Source of the DNA: an uncultured Latescibacterota bacterium
GTDB lineage: Bacteria; Latescibacterota; UBA2968; UBA8231
Direction: 5' to 3'
NCBI GenBank assembly: GCA_951813615.1
Contig: OX638377.1
Coordinates: forward strand, 124,001 to 188,000
DNA: 64,000 bases
Position numbers and translations under genes: made by a program. The notes below the pieces were generated by a model. It ran no database searches. It was not told the DNA's origin and saw only the letters and a list, made by a program, of their open reading frames with translations. This document shows positions 10,124-17,778 of the stretch, piece after piece; the first letter of the stretch is position 1, and the number at the start of each line of letters is the position of its first letter.

Positions 10124-12031
10124 CTAATAGGCCACGTGGATCAGGCGCATGCGGTTGACTTCGTCGGCAGCCGCCTCTATCGCGGCTCTGGCGATATAGG
10201 TCCCCGGTGGCACCAGATCGCCGGCATTGTTCGTTCCGTCCCAGTGCCACTGGGTGTAACGTCCGGCGGTCAGCGCATCGGAGAGCACGTTTTTTATTAA
10301 GCGACCCGAAAGATCGTATACGAGCAGTTCCGCCGCGGCGGGCTGCACCAAATGGATGAGCACAAAAGAGAAGACGGACGAATCATTTATGCCATCGCCA
10401 TTAGGCGTTATAGCCGGTGGAGAAACGGCAAAGGACTGCAGCACACTTTCGCCGCTGGCGAGGAAAATTACCTCCTGCGAGTCCGTGCCTACTTCCCGCG
10501 TCGCGTCGCCCTCGGCAATGCGTTGGGGAAGGCTGCCCGTCGTATCCAGAAGCTGTCCTATAAACTGGGTGGAAAAGAGCAGAGCCTGCGAGCGAAACGT
10601 AATCCGCAGACGCACATCTTCTCCTGTGCTAATGCGTCGGGATGGGAAATAAACGCGCAAACCCGTATCGTCCACGTGCACGCTATCCGGCTGTATCTCC
10701 TCTAACTCGTGCCCCATTTCCAGTTTGAGAAACTCGGGCTGTATTAGCGTCGAGATGCGCACGCCGTCAAAGCCCGTTCCTTCGCCTAAGTCGGCCTTTA
10801 TGTCGTAGGTAAAAACCGTATCTCTACCAGCCGGAACGGATGCGCGCCCACCGGCCGGAAAGGGATCGTCCAATAGAGCCACTTCGCTCAATGCCAGCGC
10901 GGCTAGCGGTGGCGTGTGCACGATGGCTAGGCTATCGATCTGCATGCTGGCGGAGGTAGTGCCCTCAAAGCGCAGGCGCACCTGAAAAAAATCGCGCGGC
11001 CCCGGCAGGTCCAGGGGAATGGAGTACGTGCCGCTAGAGTCGGCGATGAGCGGCTCCGTCCAAGAGGACCAGTGCGTGGCATCCGGGCGAATGCTGCCCT
11101 TGAGGACCAACGGCAGTTCTTCGTACTCCTCTTTGCTGACCAGCACTTCCGAACGGGTCTCTACGTCGGCGATTTGGTAGTAGTCGAGAGGCGTTTCGTC
11201 GACGCCGTTGCGCATCTGCACGATTACCCGCACTTGTTCGTCGGCGCCCGCGCTGCTTTCGCCTTCCTCGGACAGCGAAACTCTGTGCGCACGAAAAGTC
11301 AATGCGCCGTAGTTGACAGGCTGTGCAAACTGGATGAGCTGTGTTTCGTAGAGCCCACGCGGCACAAAGCCTTCGCCGTGGACCTCGATTTCCGCCAGTT
11401 CAAAGGGGCTCGGTGAAAGCACTCTGAGCTGAATAAAGCGCACTAGTTGCGTCGGGAAACGCACATCCACTCTTGGGTCGCGGTTGATCGTCACTTGGCG
11501 AACGGCCTCGTAAACGGGCGAGTCATTGGCGTCGAAAGTGCGCCCGTCATTGAGTGATATCTCGTAGCCAGCGACGAATTCATCCTCTCCTTCACGGGGG
11601 TAAAAAACAATTTGGCTAACTGGAAACGAAGCCCCGAGATCCATAAAAAAAATGCGTCCGCGCTGATTGACCCCCACTTCCTTAAAGCGATTTTCCGTGC
11701 TGGTCGTACCATTTCCGTCCACCAGAACCTCAGACCCCTCAATGCCCCGCGCCGAATTGTTCCACACCTGTCCGTTGCCTTCGGCGATAAAGCTGCTGGG
11801 CGCGCCGACTCCCCAGACGATGAACTGAGTTATGTTCTGCTCAAGCGAAAAGCTGGCCGGCCCCAGGGCCTGTCCTTCGCCTACGACTACCCCCGCCATA
11901 GTCTGCGCTGGTTCCTCCCAGGCTTGCCCACCTAGGCCGACCCCCCAGACATCGGCTCGCAGTTCCGCCGTCCCAATACAGAACGACAGGATCAGTCCAA
12001 CCGAAGCAGTTCGCCGAAAGGAAGCCATCAT
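10124..12031 (-). CDS. secreted protein with C-terminal TPNGDG/FlgD-like domain (paralogue 1)
   Basis: This 635-residue protein has a signal peptide (MMASFRRTASVGLILSFCIG...). It is homologous to the protein encoded at 8149-10098 over most of its length, for example GAQ/GGQAWEEPAQTMAGVV near the N-terminus and a central LIQFAQPVNYGALTF segment. A discoidin-like part (RIFFMDLGASFPVSQIVF) precedes it. The C-terminus contains AITPNGDGINDSSVFSF, LLVYDLSGRLIKNVL and PPGTYIARAAI, ending LIHVAY. The start overlaps the stop of the upstream lipoprotein gene in an ATGA, which indicates translational coupling. There are two adjacent ATG codons; the first (12031) is taken. Role is likely surface display; the ligand is unknown. 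Confidence 0.82.
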   Translation of the reverse strand: MMASFRRTASVGLILSFCIGTAELRADVWGVGLGGQAWEEPAQTMAGVVVGEGQALGPASFSLEQNITQFIVWGVGAPSSFIAEGNGQVWNNSARGIEGSEVLVDGNGTTSTENRFKEVGVNQRGRIFFMDLGASFPVSQIVFYPREGEDEFVAGYEISLNDGRTFDANDSPVYEAVRQVTINRDPRVDVRFPTQLVRFIQLRVLSPSPFELAEIEVHGEGFVPRGLYETQLIQFAQPVNYGALTFRAHRVSLSEEGESSAGADEQVRVIVQMRNGVDETPLDYYQIADVETRSEVLVSKEEYEELPLVLKGSIRPDATHWSSWTEPLIADSSGTYSIPLDLPGPRDFFQVRLRFEGTTSASMQIDSLAIVHTPPLAALALSEVALLDDPFPAGGRASVPAGRDTVFTYDIKADLGEGTGFDGVRISTLIQPEFLKLEMGHELEEIQPDSVHVDDTGLRVYFPSRRISTGEDVRLRITFRSQALLFSTQFIGQLLDTTGSLPQRIAEGDATREVGTDSQEVIFLASGESVLQSFAVSPPAITPNGDGINDSSVFSFVLIHLVQPAAAELLVYDLSGRLIKNVLSDALTAGRYTQWHWDGTNNAGDLVPPGTYIARAAIEAAADEVNRMRLIHVAY

Positions 12032-12759
12032 TGCCTGTTCACCAGTTCGGGCGGTGGCTTAAACCCCTTAAACACCTCGCGCTGAAAGTGAAAGGTTAGA
12101 TCCTTGGTCTCCACGGGCTCGTCGCGGTAATTGTATCGCAATGCAATGTCCCTGACGTGGATAGAAAACTCCTTCACGTCGGGTGCGAGGCTCGGAAAAA
12201 CGACAAAACCCTCTGATTCTTGGCCGCTGAAGATGATCTGCTCCTGAAACATAGTGCGCTTGAGCATATCTTCGCGCTCGTTAAAACGCCGGTATTCGTT
12301 GCCGGCATATCCCTGGATAAACGAATAGTAGTATTCTAGGATCTGTAGCTGTTCTAAGGGCGCGTACTTGCGATATCCATCCTTTGAAACTAGCTCGATC
12401 CTGAGAGGATCGACGCCGACTTTAGGATAGGCGTAATTTTTAACTTTTAGCAGCCATACACTATGTTTGGGCGGTGTCCACTCTTCGCCCATGCGCTTCC
12501 AGTTGCCAAAAGTATAAGGATTGGTCGATACGGGCCCCTGCGTGGACTGCTGTGGAAATTTGCGGTTCAATTCGGCGTCGGTCATGGGGCGCAGACCGAT
12601 CTCCAGGCGCTCGAACGAATAGGTGATCAAGCCATCGTCTTTAATCACCATATCGGCCTCCTGATGTTCTTGCGGAGCTGGCTGAATTGGCCCGTCGAAA
12701 TAACGTCCACATCCTGCCAATATCACTAGGGAACAAAGCCACACACCGAACCGTATCAT
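12028..12759 (-). CDS. lipoprotein of unknown function
   Basis: The start at 12759 gives MIRFGVWLCSLVILAGCGRYF, a textbook lipoprotein signal with lipobox LAGC, so an upstream in-frame start at 12837 was discarded. The 243-residue mature protein is mixed alpha/beta with a Tyr-rich centre (ILEYYYSFIQGYAGNEYRRF) and beta-type C-terminus (EFSIHVRDIALRYNYRDEP). No catalytic motif is visible and I do not recognise the family. It lies 90 bp after the CBM9-like gene, and its stop overlaps the start of the first FlgD-domain paralogue by 4 bp. It may therefore act together with these secreted proteins, perhaps as an outer-membrane accessory protein. That role is inference. Confidence 0.75.
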   Translation of the reverse strand: MIRFGVWLCSLVILAGCGRYFDGPIQPAPQEHQEADMVIKDDGLITYSFERLEIGLRPMTDAELNRKFPQQSTQGPVSTNPYTFGNWKRMGEEWTPPKHSVWLLKVKNYAYPKVGVDPLRIELVSKDGYRKYAPLEQLQILEYYYSFIQGYAGNEYRRFNEREDMLKRTMFQEQIIFSGQESEGFVVFPSLAPDVKEFSIHVRDIALRYNYRDEPVETKDLTFHFQREVFKGFKPPPELVNRQ

Positions 12760-12849
12760 CGCGTTAACCTCGGGAAGTGTACATTGCACTGGCGGTGATT
12801 GGGCGGCGGCATCTGCCACCGCCCAATCTATGGTCAAAGGACCGTTCGG

Positions 12850-13779
12850 TTAGTCGCTAAAGGTCGCTTTGATTTTTGCCCAACTCTCGGATTCCACTGC
12901 GGTGCCCTCGCCGCCGTCGGCGCGATCGTACTCGTCTGCGCCAAGTAGCGTGTATTCCGAGCAGACATCACAGTTACCCGAAGCGCCATCCTCGCCGGCT
13001 GTTGCTAACTGATGCGTGCGGCGATCCTCGGGATTATCCGCTTCGTTCAACTGATAGGTCAGGCGGATGATCTGCCCGGCCTCGTTTTCGTGGCGGATAC
13101 TGTTATCCGCACCGTCCAACGACGCGTAATCCCAGAGGGGAATGCTGTACTCGTAGTTGACCGTGACGTTGGTCGAACCAGTGGTCGCTCCCGGAGGATT
13201 GGTCGTCACTCTGGACTCGGCAAACTCATCCATCCAGTGAATTTCCTCGACCACCTGCCAGCGCAACCACCACGAGCCGTCGCCGCCATAGGGCGTTTCA
13301 TATATGCCGGGGACCGGCAGATGCATGGTAAACTGCTGCCCCTCAGCGCGTGTGCCCGATTCGCCGTCGCCGTCGTGCGGACCGCCGCTGGCGTTGGCAT
13401 CTGTGATGATCTCGAGATCATCGTCGCGCCAGCCATCGTCAAAGACGTCCGAGGTGACCACTAGTGTGTCGTCGGTGGCGCGTACAAATCCGTAGAGCCT
13501 GTTGTCGCGGTCTGTGCCCGTCCACGCCGTCATGATGGCCACGTCGAGATCGCTCTTGTCCAGCACTTCGGCCTTCTGGATTTCGTACATCTCGTCGGGA
13601 CCAACGGTGAAAATGGGGTCGAACCACGCCCAGTCGCCATCGTCGCCATCAATGGTGATGGTAACATTAGCAGGCACCTCTAAGGCGAAGTAGCCAATGC
13701 CGTTGGCGTTGGACTGACCCCAGGCGAAACTCGCCAGTGCCACGGACAACATTGCTGCTATGAGTGCGTTCTTGCGCAT
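12850..13779 (-). CDS. secreted CBM9/DOMON-like domain protein
   Basis: The 309-residue product opens with a signal peptide (MRKNALIAAMLSVALASFAWG) after an AAGGAG ribosome-binding site. The body resembles the family 9 carbohydrate-binding fold: an IDGDDGDWAW start typical of the domain, VAIMTAWTGTDRDNRLYGFV strand pairs, and aspartate-rich loops (DDGWRDDDLEIITDANASGG, DGDGESG). An alternative in-frame start at 13851 is preceded by a very strong GGAGG site, with only three bases between it and the ATG, and would add 24 residues before the signal peptide, so 13779 is preferred. A 221-bp inverted-repeat element lies just upstream. The gene is the first of the surface cluster after that element. 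Substrate unknown; glycan binding is inference from the fold. Confidence 0.8.
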   Translation of the reverse strand: MRKNALIAAMLSVALASFAWGQSNANGIGYFALEVPANVTITIDGDDGDWAWFDPIFTVGPDEMYEIQKAEVLDKSDLDVAIMTAWTGTDRDNRLYGFVRATDDTLVVTSDVFDDGWRDDDLEIITDANASGGPHDGDGESGTRAEGQQFTMHLPVPGIYETPYGGDGSWWLRWQVVEEIHWMDEFAESRVTTNPPGATTGSTNVTVNYEYSIPLWDYASLDGADNSIRHENEAGQIIRLTYQLNEADNPEDRRTHQLATAGEDGASGNCDVCSEYTLLGADEYDRADGGEGTAVESESWAKIKATFSD

Positions 13780-13874
13780 GTTTTTCTCCTTATGGATAGA
13801 GTTAGAGATATTGCTCTTTTCTGCTCCTGCAGTTGCGAACGCTGTATCCATTCACCTCCTTTCACATTTAGAGT

Positions 13875-14095
13875 AACGTGAGTTCGGGTTACGCGGCCTT
13901 CTAGCAGGAGTCGTGCTTCCGCCTAGTAGCATGTGGTTATAATGTATAAGCTTACACATGTGGATACAACCCTGTGTCAAGCACCTGTTGATTTTGAGCT
14001 TGGTGACCAACTGGAAATCAAAGCGCGTGCTCAATTTGAACCCGAAAAGCTAGCCGGTCGAGCTTTTGCCCTTCTGCTTAACCCGAACTCACGTT
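13875..14095. mobile_element. 221-bp MITE-like element with 17-bp terminal inverted repeats
   Basis: The ends AACGTGAGTTCGGGTTA (13875-13891) and TAACCCGAACTCACGTT (14079-14095) are perfect 17-bp inverted repeats. Immediately outside both ends is the same 5-bp word AGAGT (13870-13874 and 14096-14100), as expected of a target-site duplication. The interior has no transposase; it is too short to encode one. The structure is that of a non-autonomous miniature element derived from an insertion sequence. The parent family cannot be named from the sequence alone. No second copy of the ends was seen in this window. It separates ppiC from the downstream surface genes and may affect their expression. 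Confidence 0.78.
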
Positions 14096-14097
14096 AG
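13942..14097 (+). CDS. 51-residue reading frame inside the MITE-like element
   Basis: An ATG at 13942 opens 51 codons that read through the right terminal repeat and stop at a TAG formed across the element/target junction. The translation has protein-like composition (VDFELGDQLEIKARAQFEPE, then KLAGRAFALLL and NPNSR). There is no clear ribosome-binding site. It could be the 3' end of an ancestral transposase or passenger gene captured in the element, or a chance frame. The opposite strand of the same stretch also has a short open frame, which lowers confidence. Confidence 0.25.
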   Translation: MYKLTHVDTTLCQAPVDFELGDQLEIKARAQFEPEKLAGRAFALLLNPNSR

Positions 14098-14141
14098 AGT
14101 AGGAATATCTGGGCCCATCTAGGCGTGGAAACGCAGAGCCG

Positions 14142-15869
14142 CTACTTCTCTAGGTTAGACAGGGCTTGTTCATCGACAATTATCTCAGTCCTGTACTTAT
14201 GCCTTAACTCATCTAGATAGCTATCAAAGTCTTTTTCAATCGCGTGCCGATGGGCATAGCGCAATTGACGCCATATTCTGGACTGCACCTTGGGTGTAGA
14301 AAAAGGGAGCGTTTTTTCCGGGCGCATTGCCAGCACTTTGAGCACGAGATACCCCGTCATATCGCCGCTCAACTGGATAGGGAGCGGTCCCTTGATGCCG
14401 CCAACCGGCACACCCTGCACGGCCTGGATCATGGTGGCCATAGCGCCCTGGGCCGTCGCCGTGTCAGCCAGCGTGAAGTTAAATATGTCGAACTGGCGGA
14501 CGCGTCCTTTGAATGCCGGATACTCGCGCATGATCTCGGCCATATCCTCGCCGGCGCGCACGCGCTGGGTGATAGCGCGCGAAGTCGGTTCCGAATCGAC
14601 CAGTGCACCGGCAAAAAAAGTGCGCACTGGCAGAGTGAATTCCCCTGCTAGGTCTCGATATAGAGTGCGCCGCTGTTCCTCTGTGACAAAGCGCGATTCT
14701 ATTTCTGTTCGCCGCAACATCTCGACCATGGCTTCTTCGCGCTTATCCCGCACGTACTGAATCATAGCCTGCTCGCGATCCAACCCCCGTTGTTGAGCCA
14801 GCAGGGGCAGCAGGATCTTGCGCAGCGCTTCGTCTTGAACAAATTCGACCACGGCGGTGCTGTCTATGGCGTGGGGACGGCGCTTGGGTTCGGCCTCCTC
14901 TACCAAAGCCATATACGCGTTTAGGTCGATGTTCCCTCCACTATAGCGCAGCAGGATGCGCGCTTGGTCTTCTGCTTCTAGCATGGGCACACCGCGTTCG
15001 GCCAATTGCCCCCGCTGCAGCAATACGCCCAAGACCTGTGCATCTACTGAAAAATCAAAGTGCGTTTTCTGGTCGGTTAAATATTTGGCCCAACGATCTT
15101 TTTTTTGCTGCTTTTCCAGCGTTTGGCGCAGCATCTTCTTTTGACGCTCAAAACTTACGTAGCGCTCTTCATCGGCTCTGATCAGGTGGTAAGTTCCCTG
15201 CGAGTTGCGGTACGGTTCGGACACTTGGCCGACCTGTAGGTGAAAAAGCTCGGCGACAAACCCGCTGTGTTGTGCTTCTTCCTCCTGCCAGAAACCCATG
15301 TCCCCACCTTTGGCCGCCGATGTGCGATCGATGGACTGCTCACGCGCCAGCACCGCAAAATCGGCACTTTGCCGCAGCTGCTCTTGCACGGCTTGGGCTT
15401 CTTCGAGACTGCCTACCTGAATATGACTCGCCCGCACTTCCCGCTTTTTGTGCAATCCGCTTTGGTGGAAATGCGACCGAAGTTCCTCTTCCGATATAGA
15501 AACATCTCCCGTGACTTCTCCGTACAGACGCTCGACTAGTCTCCGGTCACGCACCTGTTGCACGCTTGCGACCACGTCGGGATGCTGATCCAAACCTTTC
15601 GCCTTGGCCTCTAAGACTAGGAGCTTGCGATCAATAAAAGGCTGTAGCATTTCCCGAGCATTACCTGCTGAAAAACGGCGCATATTGCGCTCGGCGCGGA
15701 GCAAGTCATCTACCAGAATAACCTCGCTCCCGACTCTGGCCAGCACGGCTGAATTCACAGCCCATGAATCGACGGCCATCAGCCCGACAATCGCCGTCAC
15801 AGCCCAACAGGTAGCCATCTGTCCAGCGCAAACCTGCGCTCTTTTTATTGCAGCCAATCCAATGCTCAT
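14142..15869 (-). CDS. PpiC-type periplasmic peptidyl-prolyl isomerase (SurA-like foldase)
   Basis: The 575-residue protein has a signal-like N-terminus, a SurA-type helical chaperone segment (VGSEVILVDDLLRAERN, FIDRKLLVLEAKAKGL), and a parvulin rotamase domain at about 140-235 (REVRASHIQV, DRTSAAKGGDMGFW, VSEPYRNSQGTYHLIR). A second, degenerate parvulin-like half follows at about 400-520 (FPAFKG-type hydrophobic loop, VGGIKGPLP). Such proteins help outer-membrane barrels fold in the periplasm, which fits the many outer-membrane and exported proteins encoded downstream. A good sigma-70-like promoter lies 80-110 bp upstream. It is likely the first gene of the minus-strand surface operon, now separated from the rest by the inverted-repeat element. 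Confidence 0.87.
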   Translation of the reverse strand: MSIGLAAIKRAQVCAGQMATCWAVTAIVGLMAVDSWAVNSAVLARVGSEVILVDDLLRAERNMRRFSAGNAREMLQPFIDRKLLVLEAKAKGLDQHPDVVASVQQVRDRRLVERLYGEVTGDVSISEEELRSHFHQSGLHKKREVRASHIQVGSLEEAQAVQEQLRQSADFAVLAREQSIDRTSAAKGGDMGFWQEEEAQHSGFVAELFHLQVGQVSEPYRNSQGTYHLIRADEERYVSFERQKKMLRQTLEKQQKKDRWAKYLTDQKTHFDFSVDAQVLGVLLQRGQLAERGVPMLEAEDQARILLRYSGGNIDLNAYMALVEEAEPKRRPHAIDSTAVVEFVQDEALRKILLPLLAQQRGLDREQAMIQYVRDKREEAMVEMLRRTEIESRFVTEEQRRTLYRDLAGEFTLPVRTFFAGALVDSEPTSRAITQRVRAGEDMAEIMREYPAFKGRVRQFDIFNFTLADTATAQGAMATMIQAVQGVPVGGIKGPLPIQLSGDMTGYLVLKVLAMRPEKTLPFSTPKVQSRIWRQLRYAHRHAIEKDFDSYLDELRHKYRTEIIVDEQALSNLEK

Positions 15870-15949
15870 AAAGCAGTATTACAACCTTGTGAACGTCCGT
15901 CTTATACAGGTACAGGGGTTGCGACATCGCAAGGTGGTGAAAAATATGA

Positions 15950-15979
15950 TATATAGTTAAAAAAAAGGCCCTGTGTCAA
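15950..15979 (-). promoter_or_regulatory. sigma-70-like promoter for ppiC
   Basis: On the minus strand a perfect TTGACA (15974-15979) is followed, after 18 bases, by TATATA (15950-15955). It lies 81 bp upstream of the ppiC start in an A/T-rich intergenic stretch. A T-run lies in the spacer. The promoter call is from motif match only. Confidence 0.5.
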
Positions 15980-16136
15980 GCGGTGTTCTTCCACATCGAT
16001 TTACCAAGTTGAGGTGTTACCTCGTACGCTATGTGCGTTAATAACAAACCCGTTCGATCAACATTGCGTTTCCAGTACCCATTTTAGACGCCAACGGTTC
16101 TACATATAACTCGATCTTTTTTCGTCGTACTGCGCC

Positions 16137-17705
16137 CTAAGTGTGCGCTTGCTCTAAAGCGGCGTACTGGCCGACGAGTTCGTCGTACGCGGCTACGGCC
16201 CTTGGCTCTGGTTCAATCGTCGAGCCGGCGACCGGTTGCGCGAATGGCTCGACAACCTCCGACCACGAGAGTGCGTGGCCGACTGAAGATTGGTGAGCGT
16301 GGGCAGCGCGCAAGGCAGCGCCTAGGGCCGCTGAATTGGTCGTCTCGAAGCGGTGGACCGGGCAGTTGTGGACGTTGGCGAAGACGCGCAGGATTTCGGC
16401 GTTGGCCGATGCGCCGCCGGTGACGTAGAGCGAGGAAATGTCCACGCCCATCCAACGCGCGTGGATGCGCGAAGAAAGGGCTTGGGCCTCGATGACGGCG
16501 CGGACATTGGCCGGCGCGTCGGCGGGGTCGAGGTTTTGGCGGACGACGTTGGCCTCGGGGACTTTGGGGACGATTTCCGGCGCGAAGTAAGGGAGCATGA
16601 GCGCGCCGTTGTTGCCCGGCGGCGTGGCGCGTAGGGCACTGGTGAACTGATCCCAATTCATGCCGTATTGATCGCGCACGGCCTCGCGGGCCAAGCTGCC
16701 GTTGAGGTAGCAAGTCAGGGCCATGTAGTGCATGCCGTCGGGCGAGGCAAAGACTGCGCCCTCGCCGGCTGTGGAAGTGCGCGGCTGGTCCATGCAAGCG
16801 AACAGGGTGTCCGAGGTGCCCAAGCTCAAGGCGACTTGTCCCGGAGCGACGAGGCCGAGGCCGATGAGGCTGCACGGATTGTCGCCCGAAAATGGCAACA
16901 CGATGCAGTCGTCCGCGAAGCCGTAGCGACCTGTGTAATAAGGACTGATGGAGCCGACGGGCTGGCCCGAAGGGGCGATGGGCAGGAGTTTGGCGGCTAG
17001 GTCGGGAGCGGTAGCGTCGAGTGCACGAGCACTCCACTGGCGCGCGGCAATGTCCATCATGTTGGTGCCGCTGCCGTCGCCCGGATCAACGCCGACGAGC
17101 CGTCCAGCGAGCAGACTGGCGACGTAAGAGCTAACTAAGCCGATGTACGTGGTGTTGGCGTAAGCAGCGGGTTCGGTCTGGTAAAACTTGCGGATTTGCG
17201 GGCCGCTGAAGCGCTCAAAGGCCGCGTTGCCCGTGAGCGCGAGGAGTGCATCGCGCCCGCCAACGCCCGCTTCGATCTCGGCGCATTGCGAGGCCGTGGA
17301 AGTGTCCATCCAGATGGGAGAAGTTGGGCGGGCGAAGATGGCGGCGAGCTGGTCTTTGAGCGGCTGGCTGGGCGACAGACGCGCTAGAGCTGGGCCGGCG
17401 CTGGCGTTGAGGTAGACGGTGCCGTGCTGCTGGCCGCTACCGGCGATGGCTTGCACTGCGCCGAGATCGTGGCCTTGATCGGCGAGCGTTTGCAGGAGCA
17501 GGTCCAGCGCTTCGGCCCACATCAGGGGTGCGCTGTGGACTGCGCCCGCGCCGAGGTCGAGGACGCCGTTGACGACTCCATACGTGGCTTTGAAGTGCTC
17601 ATCGAAGTTGATGGACGCTTCGGCGACGATGGTGCGCTGCTCTGTGTCGATGAGTAGACCGGTGATGGATTGGGTGCTAGAATCGATGCCCAAATACTTG
17701 CTCAT
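16137..17705 (-). CDS. xylB: xylulokinase (FGGY family)
   Basis: The start at 17705 gives MSKYLGIDSSTQSITGLLID, the standard FGGY N-terminal phosphate-binding motif; a longer upstream reading is antisense to the glyA leader and was rejected. At 522 residues it has normal family length. Visible motifs are the substrate loop GSGQQHGTVYL, the second ATPase-fold half (ALSLGTSDTLFACMDQP) and the C-terminal YVTGGASANAEILRVFANV. The pattern is closest to xylulokinase, which phosphorylates D-xylulose with ATP for the pentose-phosphate pathway, although other ketose kinases in this family cannot be excluded. It is transcribed divergently from glyA, with 73 bp between the start codons. zwf and glk a few kb away fit a pentose/hexose role. 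Confidence 0.87.
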   Translation of the reverse strand: MSKYLGIDSSTQSITGLLIDTEQRTIVAEASINFDEHFKATYGVVNGVLDLGAGAVHSAPLMWAEALDLLLQTLADQGHDLGAVQAIAGSGQQHGTVYLNASAGPALARLSPSQPLKDQLAAIFARPTSPIWMDTSTASQCAEIEAGVGGRDALLALTGNAAFERFSGPQIRKFYQTEPAAYANTTYIGLVSSYVASLLAGRLVGVDPGDGSGTNMMDIAARQWSARALDATAPDLAAKLLPIAPSGQPVGSISPYYTGRYGFADDCIVLPFSGDNPCSLIGLGLVAPGQVALSLGTSDTLFACMDQPRTSTAGEGAVFASPDGMHYMALTCYLNGSLAREAVRDQYGMNWDQFTSALRATPPGNNGALMLPYFAPEIVPKVPEANVVRQNLDPADAPANVRAVIEAQALSSRIHARWMGVDISSLYVTGGASANAEILRVFANVHNCPVHRFETTNSAALGAALRAAHAHQSSVGHALSWSEVVEPFAQPVAGSTIEPEPRAVAAYDELVGQYAALEQAHT

Positions 17706-17778
17706 AGAAATGCCCCGCCGTAGTTTTTGTGAGCTATTCACACCAAAAGTAACAAACGCGCTGGGGAGGACAAAACCA

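Noticed and set aside
16213..17037. 274-codon frame in another minus-strand phase of xylB
   Set aside because: Arg/His/Pro-rich composition and no recognisable domain; the FGGY kinase frame covers it.
17706..17778. Glycine riboswitch in the glyA leader
   Set aside because: Only 73 bp between divergent starts, with no recognisable glycine-aptamer motif.
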